Below, one piece after another: positions 53,078 to 64,000 of a stretch of DNA of 64,000 nucleotides (within the stretch, counting starts at the first letter, position 1; every line of letters begins with the position of its first letter). The notes below the pieces were generated by a model that saw only the letters and a list, made by a program, of their open reading frames with translations, did not search any database and was not told where the DNA came from. The stretch is from Prunus persica (taxonomy: Eukaryota; Streptophyta; Magnoliopsida; Rosales; Rosaceae), in the NCBI RefSeq assembly GCF_000346465.2, contig NC_034014.1, positions 2,912,852 through 2,976,851 of the forward strand, written 5' to 3'. The translations under genes and the position numbers were made by a program.

Positions 53078-54399
53078 TTATATTGAATGAATCTCCCAAT
53101 ACCCTTTTCTTTCTCTTTATCTCTTTCAAATGTTGGGTATGTGTAAACTTGTATATTCTATATCAAATGTTTGGGGCCACATGTTGCCAATTGTCGCAAC
53201 CCACTCATTAGTAAGTAAGCTCTCGCTCACTCTGTCTTGGGCCTCCTGAGAATTACAGTATTTGCCACTACTGTGTGTCATGGCATGGCATCTTTTGAGA
53301 TCTGGAGCTTCTCATTGATTGCACGCTCAACAATTCTCACCTCTCCCTTTCTGCCTCGATAAACATTTGTGTGCAATTGAGATAGCACTATTTTACTGTG
53401 ATAATAATTTTTCCACTTGATATAGCATGATGGGCCGAGAATAACAAAACAATATTATCCCTGCTTTATATAAGTTTTTCTGCTCCAACTCTCTCCAAAG
53501 ATCAATCATTTTCCAAGTTGAGAGCTTCAAGATAATATATATGATTTACATTAATTGTACATTATTAGCTCTTAGAACATTAATGGGGTTCTCTGCCAAG
53601 CTGGGAGAAAATGAGACTAAAGACCAGTTGATAATTTAAAACAATGTTTTTGATCGGATGAACAAATTTACTAACTAAATATTCATGTGGCCTTGTCTAT
53701 TATGTTGTGTTTTAGTACATTATAAAACACCTTTGAATATTCCATACAAATTGGAGCATATATATCAGGTTCAGGGTCATACTATTTAATGTAGCTTTCC
53801 AAAGTCATGCTGTTTTTCCCTATTTACTAACAGAAGTAGTTGTTAGACAATATTTTAGGAGATCCATCTAGAAAACTCTTCTTCCTCAGCTAACCCATGA
53901 ATGACATGGATGTTTAATCATGAAACTTTTGAGAAAAGCTGATACTGAGGCATCATGATGAGAAGAATGGTTAAAACTTCTCATTCATGGATTTCTTATT
54001 TTGGGATTATCTAGTAGTTGCAGGGTTAGCTTGCCTTGGAGGATTTAAGCCATGCAGGTACAATTTAATCATGGTTTTTTGAATATAATCCATTTGAAGT
54101 TTTGACTGACCAAAAGTGAAGAGAAAAAAGGACTAAAAAGAAAGAAAAAAACTTCAGAATATAAACAATGTGATTACAATGTAAACTTGGGACTATAAGT
54201 TATTTGCTCACTCTTATTTAAGTTCCAATTTTGAGAAGGTAAAGTGCCCTTTTTCATGTGAGATCAATAATTTTTTGGATTTTTTTTACTTGGCCTGGGA
54301 TCTAGATGAGCATGCAGATGATGCAGCAGATCTAAATCTAATAATGGTAGGTTGAGGGTGGTTGGCAATAAAATAAAAAAGGTGGAGGAGTGGTTGGAT

Positions 54400-54444
<45 letters not shown>

Positions 54445-55760
54445 GTCCAACTCTACCTAGCCAGTACCAACAGCTCATGAGTATATTATTGAAGGGGGTG
54501 GGGGGAATCCCCTCTCTCATTAGCTTGAGCATTTGGTCCTTTCTTATCTTAGCTCAGCCTCATCATCCTCAACCTCAGAATGACATTAATACATACCCTA
54601 CCAGATACCAAGATGGTTAAGCTTATTAAAAGTTCCCAAAGATGAACCGAAATTGGGTACTTGGGTAGGTTTCAATTTCCAATTTTTGAAAGTAAACATA
54701 AATGGTATTGATGTATGTGTGAATGTGGGGAAAAACTTGTATGTATGTGGGATGCACAGATTGTATCCCAAATTAATCATGTACTGCCATATTGAAAACT
54801 TAAAACACGTAACACTGTGTGTGATTGACTTGAGATACCGCGTTGCAATCCCAACGTTAATGCAGTTCAAAATTTTGAAAACCCCTCAGCAGTCTGCAGC
54901 AGTAAACTTCATTGACTAAAATTCACCCGTTCCCACAGGGCAATGATGAAGCAAAAGAAGGAAGCTGCTGCTGCCTGCTGCCACTGGCAATGGAGAGCTG
55001 CAGGTTTAGCCTACCAATATGGGAATTTGAAAATTGAAAGTTGAAATGAAACACCAACTACTTTTTCGGCCACAATGAGCCATACTGATACCCTGAGGGA
55101 CAATTAAATGATTGAAGCCCAGTCAAGGGTCCCCAACTACAGTGAGCTTCTCCTTTGACAAGCTTGTGTTGACAGCCACACAACAAGAACGTATATCTTT
55201 TAGTCTTCTGCTACATGAAAACCAAGAAAATGTGTTTTGGTAAAAAAAATATAGAAAACTTTCAAATTTTGGAAACCGATAATCACTCATAAATCATACG
55301 TATTAAATAAATTCAAGTAATTTTTTTATTTTTGAGGATTCGAACTTAATGTGTAAGGTACAATTCATTCCTCTCATTCTTCTGTCACAACAAGACCATC
55401 CTGCATTAAACTAATAAGTATCTTTAGTCAAACCCAAAATATTTATTTATTTATTTATAACCCAACCCATAATTCATTGAGTGATGGAATTGCATGCATA
55501 ATAATAATCTGCATTTTCTTTTTTCTTTTGTTTTTTTGTTGTCAATTTCGTTGTCCTTGGCATGACAGTAATTTGTGCAGAAAACAAAGACTGAAGTCTG
55601 AAACTGAAGAATTTAATTGCTGAGGAAAGCAGCCAAAACGTAAATAACAACAAACGTGCTTAACCGCAACACTAAGACACATATTAATATATTATATTTT
55701 CCGACCAAAAAAAATAGATACATAAAATATTGTGTGTGTATATCTAGCCAAAATAAAACC
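53078..55760. other. Intergenic region before the pseudokinase gene
   Basis: The region contains (CT)n at 54404-54442 and AT-rich DNA. Short open frames near 54390-54919 are not convincing, and no gene or RNA gene is recognised. Confidence 0.5.
54404..54442. repeat. (CT)n microsatellite
   Basis: About 19 CT units. Confidence 0.95.
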
Positions 55761-55763
55761 AGC

Positions 55764-55769
<6 letters not shown>

Positions 55770-55801
<32 letters not shown>
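55770..55801 (+). repeat. (TC)n microsatellite near the pseudokinase transcription start
   Basis: About 16 TC units followed by a long pyrimidine-rich leader. CT tracts are common around plant transcription starts, so this may mark the start of the 5' UTR. Confidence 0.85.
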
Positions 55802-55803
<2 letters not shown>

Positions 55804-56154
55804 AGAGTGAGGCTCACAGCTCATACAACAAAGGGCAGTGCAGTCCTCTTCATCTTCCTTTTTCCTCTAATTTATTAATTTTTCTTCTTTGCCCTTTACC
55901 TTCTTCTTTTTCCTTTTCTACTTTAATAATTCAAACCCAAAAAATTTCTTTTCTTTTTCATCTCCAAAAACCAACTTTCTCTTTCTCATTTTTTTTCTGG
56001 TAAGAAATTAGAAATATTATTCCTGCCTGCTTCTCCTAACTCATTTATCAGTTAAAATCATGCTTAATTCCCACCAAATTCTCAAAAGTCTCAGACTCGT
56101 TGTCCTTCCTTGAACCCACATTTCTGCTAAGTGCTAACCCAAGAGAAATTTCTA

Positions 56155-57053
56155 ATGCCTGGATCTGAAGCTTTTCACTTCAAGGAAGGAGCTTTACCCT
56201 CTGCTATTCAGCTCAGGCAGCCCAGCTCTGACTGCATTCTTTGCTGCAAACTGCAGGTTACCATCTTCACCTTTTTCAATTGCTTACAGATCTGTCTTGT
56301 AATTGTTGCCGTTGTAACGAGTGTTTTGGACTCTGACAGTGTCTGGAACTTGAAATTTTCTCCTCTCCTTGGATGAATGCCTTAATGCTAGTTCTTAGAC
56401 TTGATTTCTACTCAACCCATTAAAGCTTTCTCAGTTTTATTCATTCATTATTACTAGAATTAATTTGTTGAATTCGGTCAATGTGCTTGAGTAAACCCAC
56501 TTTCTTGTAACGGTTATATTAGGATTAATTTTGGTAAAGTTCATTTCTTTAACTTCTCCATATTGTTGTTAAACCACTCTGAGCTATCAGTCTGTTATCC
56601 ATGATTCTGCTCATTTAGTCATGTTGTATAAGAAATTAGTTTATACAGTAGTGTATGAAAGGGGCTTAACCTTTTTCACTCACTTGTGTATAGTGCATAT
56701 ACTTTACTGGACTGAAGGAAATAATAGTTGTAACTCCCAACCGATATGTACTCAATTTTGACTTTACATTGTTTTCTCATTTAAGGGAAAAGGAAGCATG
56801 TTTCTTTTTAGTTTTTCTGCTCTAAATTTGCAATCTATAATCAAGGCAACAGTGAATGGAAGTACATTTCATAATTTGACAATTATCATTATCATTTGGT
56901 GTTTACTGTTCTCCCCTGCTATTATGCATGCAAAAAGTTTGTCACTTTTCCTTCTTAATATATGAATGCCTTGCATTATTGGCTACCTGATCTTGATTTG
57001 TGGTTTTTGTGCTGAACCAGGAGATTGTGAGCCTTCCAAGGATTACATTTTGA
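56155..57053 (+). other. Spliced upstream ORF (44 aa) in the 5' UTR of the pseudokinase gene
   Basis: An ATG at 56155 opens a frame of 34 codons to 56256, where a CTGCAG/GTTACC donor lies. An acceptor GAACCAG precedes 57021. Joined in phase 0, the frame continues 10 codons and stops with TGA at 57051-57053, 43 bases before the main ATG. The peptide has a Cys-rich middle (SDCILCCKLQ) and a short tail. Without splicing it would run on to 56376. Translation would be expected to dampen the main ORF. Confidence 0.5.
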
Positions 57054-57096
57054 TTTCTCTAGTCACTTTCAAAGACTTTAGTCCAAACAACTCCCC

Positions 57097-60000
57097 ATGA
57101 AGTCCTGTCCCTTTTCAGTTATTCCTTTCCTTTTTTCCATTGTCATTCTTCTTCCCCTTGTTTTCTCTGACCTGCATTCTGATAAGCAAGCCCTTCTTGA
57201 CTTTGCTGCTGCTGTTCCCCATCGTCGCAACCTAACTTGGAACCCTGCTTCCCCAGTCTGCACATCCTGGGTTGGCATCACTTGCAATCTAAATGGCACC
57301 CGAGTGACTGCCCTCCGACTTCCTGGAGTTGGACTTGTGGGCTCTGTCCCATCAAACACCGTTGGTAGGCTAGATGCCCTTCGGATTCTTAGCCTTCGAT
57401 CCAATCTCCTCCGTGGTAACCTTCCTTCCGATATTACCTCCCTTCCTGTACTCCAGAATCTCTACCTCCAACATAACAACTTCTCTGGTGATATTCCGGC
57501 CTCCTTTTCTCTTCAGCTCAATGTTTTGGATCTATCATTTAATTCCTTCAGTGGCAACATTCCACAAATATTACATAATTTGACACAACTCACAGGATTG
57601 AACCTCCAGAACAACAACCTTTCTGGACCCATACCTGATCTCAACCAACCCGGCCTCAAGCGTCTAAATTTAAGCTACAACCATCTTAATGGCTCTATAC
57701 CTTCATCCCTTCAAAGATTTTCCAATTCATCCTTTGTGGGAAACTCACTTTTATGTGGAGCACCTCTTAAAGCTTGCTCCCTCGTCCTTCCTCCGCCACC
57801 TCCTACTCACAATCCACCACCACCAGTAGTTCCTCAGAAACGAAGCTCCAAAAAGAAGCTGAAGTTGGGAGTTATCATTGCGATCGCTGCTGGAGGGTCT
57901 GTTCTGCTGTTGCTGTTAGGCCTTATCATAGTTCTCTGGTGTTTAAAGAAAAAAGATAGTGGAGGAACTGGTGTATTGAAAGGAAAGGCTTCTAGTGGTG
58001 GAAGGAGTGAGAAGCCTAAGGAGGATTTTGGAAGTGGGGTGCAAGAACCTGAGAAGAACAAACTCGTTTTCTTTGAAGGTTGTTCTTACAATTTTGATCT
58101 TGATGATTTGTTGAGGGCTTCTGCTGAAGTGTTGGGAAAGGGGAGTTATGGCACAGCATACAAGGCCGTCTTGGAGGAGGCAACAACAGTGGTAGTCAAA
58201 AGGTTGAAGGAAGTGGTCGTTGGGAAGAAGGATTTTGAACAGCAAATGGAGGTTGTGGGACGAGTTGGACAGCACACAAATGTTGTTCCACTCCGTGCTT
58301 ATTATTACTCGAAGGATGAGAAACTTCTAGTTTATGACTACATCTCAAATGGGAGCTTATCTGCTCTTTTGCATGGTATGCATGCCACTGCCACCGCTCT
58401 TTATTTAATTGTTTCCTTCTATTTTATCTCTTTCATGGGGTGGGGGTCCCGGGTTGTGTAGTAAATTGAAGTCAACTTCCTAAATGTCAGTCTGAAGTCA
58501 TGTTAAACTTTTAAAAATTAATTGATGGAAACAAGGGGATATTGAGGGTGGGGGCAGTAGATAGTCAAGGAGTTTACGCAGAATGTGGTCATTCTTCTGG
58601 GTATGTAGACACTCATGAGAATAAACACACTGCCTTAATATCTGTAAGTGAGAACTGTATGTGCATATCTAAGAGAGAATGCAGGTAATTACCATGACGA
58701 GTACCATAGTTTCTGTAGAATACTGGTGAAAAGCATAACGTTTAAAGAAAGAGTTGTTTCACACTTGGAAGTGTATTAGCTCGTGCACCTAGTCGAGTAT
58801 CATGTTTGATAATGATGTTGCGTTGGGATTTTAGTTATAATTACATGCTTTACAACTTGTATGTTTTTATTCATGAACTATTTTGTTGCAGTTAAGGTGG
58901 CTCCCTCCCCTGCCCCCCTTTTTCTCTTTACAGCTTCTTGTTAGCTTCTTCTATCCTTTACTGAAAGTCCTTGACATGATTTTCGTTTTAATCTGAACGA
59001 CTATGTAAGCCTTGTTTTGACCTCATATGCCTAATGGTTTTCTAAGTCTTATTTCATATTGGAGGAGGCAATGCCGTACGCCACTCTTCATTCCGAGTGT
59101 TACTGATACTGAAAGCTACCTGTTCTTTAATGCCATTTACAAAGAATGCATATTACTTTTCCTGATTGTATTTTTTCTGCTGGGTGGTAAAAAAAATGCT
59201 TATGGAGATGCATATTAAAAAACCAGTTACTGTTCTTCTTGTTCTCTCCGTTACCAATATAAATACAAAGTATCTTTCCCTTTCCTGAGATTGGAACATG
59301 CGGAAACTCCAAAATTCAAAACCCTTTTCAGTTAACTAAGCTAGGGAAAGAAGTTTGCTACTTATTGATATTCAACTTTTTTTGGGTAAGGATTTTTCAT
59401 TCTTCTTGTAGGACAACCTATTTAGAGTCGCCTTTATAGAAAATTCAGCTGTCTATTGAAGCGTTGTGTTGTGCACCACACTCACTTTTTATTGAATCTG
59501 ATGGCAGGAAACAGGGGAGGCGGTAGAACTGCATTAGACTGGGACTCCAGGATAAAGATTGCCCTTGGAACTGCAAGAGGAATCGCTCACATCCATTCTA
59601 TGGGTGGTCCAAAATTCACTCACGGAAATATCAAGTCCACAAATGTCCTCCTCAGCCAAGATCTTGATGGGTGCATCTCTGATGTTGGCCTGACTCCTCT
59701 CATGAATGTTCCTGCCACTACTCGGAGTGCAGGCTATCGAGCTCCGGAGGTGATTGAAACCCGCAAGCACTCTCATAAATCAGATGTGTATAGCTTTGGC
59801 GTAGTCCTCCTTGAGATGCTGACTGGAAAAGCTCCTCTCCAGTCACCAGGGCGTGATGATATGGTTGATCTCCCTCGGTGGGTCCAGTCTGTTGTCAGGG
59901 AGGAATGGACTGCTGAGGTTTTTGATGTTGAGCTGATGAGGTACCAAAACATTGAAGAAGAAATGGTGCAAATGTTGCAAATTGCAATGGCATGCGTGGC

Positions 60001-60133
60001 AAAGGTGCCAGACATGCGACCTAACATGGAAGAAGTTGTTAGAATGATTGAAGAAATCCGGCAATCCGACTCAGAGAACCGGCCATCTTCCGAAGAGAAT
60101 AAATCAAAGGACTCAAATGTGCAGACTCCTTGA
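57097..60133 (+). CDS. LRR receptor-like pseudokinase, At5g58300 type
   Basis: Two coding exons, 57097-58375 and 59508-60133, join within a Gly codon to give 634 aa. A signal peptide covers about residues 1-24, and an LRR cap ([18 protein letters not shown]) and five or six LRRs run to about 215. A Pro-rich stretch ([13 protein letters not shown]) and a membrane segment at about 257-282 follow. The kinase-like domain keeps GKGSYG, VVVKRL (Lys) and YRAPEV, but HRD is replaced by THGN and DFG by DVG, so catalytic activity is unlikely. This is the known pattern of the LRR-III 'probable inactive receptor kinase' group, which works as scaffolds or co-receptors at the plasma membrane. The intron is 1,132 bases. 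The 5' UTR is interrupted by an intron and contains an upstream ORF. Confidence 0.95.
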
Positions 60134-60620
60134 CCTCCACCAAAACTTGTTGCTTTTTCCTCTCATCAGGTTCTGAGAAATTCATATATTTGTTCCTCTT
60201 CTGATTAGGGAAGCATAATAGAACTTTTCCTTTATGTACATGCCTCCTAAGGTTTTCCCAAGCATTATTCAATTACATGCATGGCTTTGTAGAGTGGGAA
60301 TCAATCCAATTGTGCCATTTTTCCTAGGTAGTAGTCAGGTGGGTTTTTTTTTAAGTTTCTTGATTTGTTGCAATTTGTATTTTAACCTAAGGAATTAATT
60401 GATGATCTTCATTAATTCAAGAGCTTTCTCTAACTTTTTTGTTATATATCCTAATCCTATAATCACACTTTAATCACTATTGGTTAAGACTATAACAAGT
60501 TGATTATGAAAGTTAAATGTGTGCTTGTCATAATTCTGTGACAGCTAATATGGTCAGAAACTGTGGTCTTTTGGTAGAAGAAATTCTGACGGACGTCCAC
60601 CTCTCTAGACCCTTGAAAGT
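60134..60620. other. 3' UTR of the pseudokinase and upstream region of the LEA_2 gene
   Basis: No gene is visible. The region is tight, with 718 bases between the pseudokinase stop and the next ATG. Confidence 0.6.
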
Positions 60621-60627
60621 AGGAGAC

Positions 60628-60637
60628 TATATAAACC
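60628..60637 (+). promoter_or_regulatory. TATA box of the LEA_2 gene
   Basis: TATATAAACC at about 60628-60637, some 215 bases before the ATG, would leave a leader of about 185 bases. Confidence 0.55.
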
Positions 60638-60851
60638 TATTTGGGGTGGCATTTCAAGCCTAGCCATCCCAGTTTCCGATATGCCAACTTCAATTTACTG
60701 TATATAGATTGTGGTCCTCCTAGAGTTTCCCAACTAAGAAAACTATGGTCCATCTCAACACATGAGATATTTCAAAACTCTCTTATCACCATTATCGTCG
60801 CTGTCCCTCCGTGATCAGGCTAGGAGGTGTGCTAGCTAGAGAGCTCCAACA

Positions 60852-61610
60852 ATGTCAGACGGCTTAGGTTCATCCTTGCCTCCACCTCCTGGCCACAACC
60901 AATCGAAGGCCAGCAGTGCACGACATGTCGCCTTCTCTGAAACCTCTGCACCATCAGCTCCCAGCAAGGCCCATGATCAAGCCATCCATTTTGTTCCTGA
61001 CCTTGATGATGAGCACCCTAAACGCTTTCGTCCAGGCTGCTACGCCTGCTGCGCATGGGGTTGCTTGTTCTTCTTTGCCTTCATACTGCTTGCTCTCATT
61101 GTTGGTTTCATATTCGTGGCTATCTTCCAATCCTATCTGCCTCAAATCCACATCCGAAGGTTCAACGCCACAACCATCAACTTTGCTAAAGCCAACAAAG
61201 ATTTGGGCGTGAAGGGAAAAGTTGATTTTCTTGTGGAGTTTTTTAACAAGAATGAGAAAACTGAGCTCAGATATGGCGCCTTCAAGATCACTGCTTCATC
61301 TGCGCACGTCCAGCTAGGTAAGACTGAGTTTCCAGAGTTTAGACAGGGCCAAAAAAACACAAAATCTCTGAACGGAACCATCACGGTTAAACTTTCTGGG
61401 GTTGATAAAGACGACGCTGATCAGCTCAAAACCGACATAAAAAATAGGGAAGTAACTCTGAATTTGGCAATAACCGGCAGTGTTAGCTTCCCTATTGGAG
61501 GAGTTTGGTTTAAGAGCGTTCCCATCATATCAAACTGCGATGCCAAGCAAAGGGAAGTTGATTTTGGAAACAAGGCCAAATGTGACTATAGGATTATTGC
61601 CATAAAGTAA
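60852..61610 (+). CDS. NDR1/HIN1-like LEA_2 membrane protein
   Basis: A single exon encodes 252 aa. Residues 1-65 are cytosolic and Ser/Pro-rich. Next come a Cys-rich CYACCAWGCLFF junction and a membrane segment at about 71-93. The extracytosolic LEA_2 beta-fold follows, with FNATTINFAKANKDLGVKGK and a conserved LRYGAFK/ITAS region, and the C terminus ends in CDYRIIAIK. Single-pass type II topology and size match the plant NHL family, linked to pathogen response and stress and found at the plasma membrane. The individual member cannot be assigned. It lacks introns, which is usual for the family. Confidence 0.92.
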   Translation: MSDGLGSSLPPPPGHNQSKASSARHVAFSETSAPSAPSKAHDQAIHFVPDLDDEHPKRFRPGCYACCAWGCLFFFAFILLALIVGFIFVAIFQSYLPQIHIRRFNATTINFAKANKDLGVKGKVDFLVEFFNKNEKTELRYGAFKITASSAHVQLGKTEFPEFRQGQKNTKSLNGTITVKLSGVDKDDADQLKTDIKNREVTLNLAITGSVSFPIGGVWFKSVPIISNCDAKQREVDFGNKAKCDYRIIAIK

Positions 61611-63350
61611 AATCCTCATTGATATCTCTCTCCATCCGCGTAGAAAATGCTTTAGAACCCAATTTTTTTCTCAACTCTCTCACATGATCCTGAAGTCTGT
61701 ATACGTATGAGCTGCATGTATTCAATACGAGAGAAAGAGTTGAGAAAAAAAGAAAGTTAGGGTTATATAGCGTATGTTGTCTGAGACAGATTCAATGGGC
61801 TGCAGGACAATAGCTGCCAATAGTGTTAGATGAGGGAATTGGTTTGAGCCATCATCATAATCATGTCGATTGCATAAAAGATTTTAAGATTTTATTGTTT
61901 GTTATGTATCATGTGGAATGTTCACAAAGTTTTTCCTTTTTTTTTTTTTTTTGCGTGCCTTCCCAATTGCTCCATCTTTCTTTAATGTGGAGAAACTTGT
62001 GGAGAATCAATAAACATCTCAAGATCTTGAATAATCTTCATAATCAAAATACTCATAATTGCAATCTTTACATGTCTTCAATCGCGATTCAAAGCACACA
62101 CACAATATGCAGCACTTTCTGTAATAATTTCGTTGCCTAGTTTTTTTTTCCAATTCACCAATTGCTTTTGAACCTCGAATTATGAGATGTCACCATTCTA
62201 ACATCGAAAGGACATGCAAACAAAGTAAATTACAATACAATGCACATTAAAAAAAATGTTCACAGGTTTGTACAATTAAGTATGACACTCAACCAACTTG
62301 ATAAATTATTTAGTTTCATAAAATAGAGTGTCATCGCCTTATGAAAAAAAATTGTTTTCACAAACAATTTACGCTACTATCAATATAATCATGCAATAAG
62401 CCCATAAAACCAAACTAAATTATTTATCAATTAGCTCTTAGTTTAGCATGATTTATTTTTAAAAAATTCGGAATAGTTTAATTTCCTTTTATGCGGGGGC
62501 TGATTTAAGAGCGTAAAATAACTTTTCTACGTATCATTATATTATTAACTAAGAATAGCAAAACAATATTATTTCGTTACAAATACGTTTTTTTTTATGC
62601 CATGATTGAGTGGATAAGCCAGAGTTAGGCTGAGGGGTATTGATAGTGGCCCACACATCTAATGGTGGTATTGATAATGGCCCTTGGATGGGTCCAATCT
62701 ACACCCTACGGTACACGCCTAATTGAATACGGGGTGGGGCCCACACATCCAGGGACCCGATTACAAGATTTAACGGAGAATGTGTTCACGGATAAAATTA
62801 AGGGAGATTCACTATTATACCCAATATGGGGGCCAAAATTATAAAAATACCCTATATAAAATGGACTTTAGAAACACACCCAAAGTCCATTTACAACATA
62901 ACAAAAAAGCTTTTAACTTCTTATAAATTACAAAACTGCCATCAATTTCTTAAAACAAGCCCAACCCCAAAATCTCATAAAAATACCCAAAGCACTCAAT
63001 AGGGCATCAAAGTAATTTAATAATTAATATTAAATTCAATAAGGCCAGCTATCATTTTTTGGGTTTTTTTTGGGTTTGTTTATAGGAATTCAATTGTGTA
63101 GGGTTTATTTATAATATTAGTGCTAGAAATGGGTATATCACTAAATATCTCTAAAATTAATGTCTCTCACTCAGGGACTCCGTAGCAAAGACAAAAAAAG
63201 GGTGGGGGCATATGGAGTAAGGGTGTTGTAATAAGGACGTGGATCCTACGCCAAGTTGGAATATAAAATAGAAAATTCTAGAAACAAAGCTTTTTCCTTT
63301 TTCTTATTTCTTATCTTTTTATATATAAAAATACAAAATATTTTTCGGAA
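61611..63350. other. Intergenic region between the LEA_2 and E2 genes
   Basis: AT-rich, with a poly(T) run near 61938-61953 and no recognisable gene. GGCCCACACATC occurs twice near 62650 and 62738, about 90 bases apart, suggesting a small decayed repeat. Confidence 0.5.
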
Positions 63351-63639
63351 TTTTACCCTTCTCAGCCCCTCACGAAGTCTCTGATTCTGTCAAATACAAG
63401 TTCACAATCTCCTGGTATTTGCCTTTCTCATCCCATTCTCTGTAATTATTGTTGTTGTTTTTTCATTATTTATATGATCTGGGGTATCTCTGCTGATTTC
63501 GGATCGGCGTCTGTTTTACGAATAGGGTTTGGTTTTGGGAAATTTGGGTGTCGTTTTGGTCTTGTTTAGGCTCACGATCTGGGGTTGATTCGATTGTTTT
63601 CTGGGTCTTCAGGTTGTGTTTGTGCGGTTGTGTGTTGCC

Positions 63640-64000
63640 ATGGCGTCAAAACGCATCTTGAAGGAGCTTAAGGATTTGCAGAAAGACCCTCCTACCTCAT
63701 GCAGTGCTGGTATTTGCTCCTTTCCCTTTTCCACAATCCCTTGCATGGTTTCTGTCTCAGACTTGTAAATGTTTATTTTAAATTTGTATTAAGATTGTAG
63801 AAAGTATTAATTGCAGCTAATTAACTGGTTAATTTTAAGGCTTTCAACCTTTTTCAGCCCACGATGTTTAGCATAAGCATGGCCCTTTTGATCCATTAAA
63901 GAGGAAAAAACTGAAAATAATGTTCAAATATTGTGAGTTGTTGAATGGCATATTTGTGGATGGCCCAATCGAGAGCAACACCTCTAATCTAAGGAGGAGG
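63640..64000 (+). CDS. Ubiquitin-conjugating enzyme E2, first coding exon (3' end outside window)
   Basis: Exon 63640-63709 encodes MASKRILKELKDLQKDPPTS and three further residues (CSA) plus one base, followed by GTATTTGC as donor. This start is that of the plant UBC8/UBC10 (UBE2D-like) group, whose enzymes pass ubiquitin from E1 to many E3 ligases. The rest of the window, 63710-64000, is intron. The catalytic Cys lies in exons beyond the window, so only the N-terminal helix supports the call. Confidence 0.9.

Noticed and set aside
54338..54620. Ser/Leu-rich frames on both strands
   Set aside because: They are translations of the CT microsatellite.
63841..63900. Second exon of the E2 gene after a CAG near 63857
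   Set aside because: The frame meets a stop after a few codons and does not match the E2 family, so intron 1 must continue past the window.

Overview
This is nuclear DNA from a flowering plant, a eudicot. Genes have many short exons with GT-AG introns, the intergenic DNA is AT-rich, and there are CT, GT and AC microsatellites, tRNA-derived SINEs, MITEs, Helitron-like elements and a Copia LTR retrotransposon. The proteins resemble their Arabidopsis counterparts very closely. My impression is a woody rosid, perhaps Rosaceae, but nothing I can read here proves the family. A 100-N assembly gap lies at 38007-38106.

Layout. (1) 1-1668 +: last five exons of a coiled-coil protein of unknown function. 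(2) 4426-7470 +: a Quaking/STAR-type KH RNA-binding protein, six exons, 280 aa. (3) 8804-9988 +: subunit 8 of the mitochondrial cytochrome bc1 complex, 72 aa. (4) 11607-14518 +: a B3-domain DNA-binding protein whose last exon carries ten 25-residue tandem repeats. (5) 15181-16169 -: 60S ribosomal protein L10, convergent with the B3 gene. (6) 16300-25710: a repeat island holding about twenty short GC-rich palindromes, a degenerate Copia element, and a solo LTR nested in it. The island is bracketed by two copies of a ~310-bp segment from upstream of RPL10. (7) 26241-34043 -: a 20-exon leucine-rich-repeat receptor kinase of the At1g06840 type, 952 aa. (8) 34044-40121: intergenic DNA with a SINE, the assembly gap and a suspicious large inverted repeat. 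(9) 40122-42299 +: an RPT2-like BTB/NPH3 protein, 583 aa. (10) 46994-51020 +: proteasome ATPase RPT3, 420 aa. (11) 51021-55800: intergenic DNA with a foldback element and a tandem pair of Helitron-like elements. (12) 57097-60133 +: an LRR receptor-like pseudokinase of the At5g58300 type with a spliced upstream ORF. (13) 60852-61610 +: an NDR1/HIN1-like LEA_2 membrane protein. (14) 63640 to the end +: first coding exon of an E2 ubiquitin-conjugating enzyme.

The genes do not form a pathway; this is an ordinary plant gene neighbourhood of housekeeping genes (RPL10, RPT3, QCR8, E2) mixed with signalling and regulatory genes. Intron phases close exactly for every complete gene, so the exon models below should be close to correct. 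The most unusual features are the palindrome arrays in the repeat island, the B3 repeat expansion, the spliced upstream ORF before the pseudokinase, and the likely misassembly around the gap.
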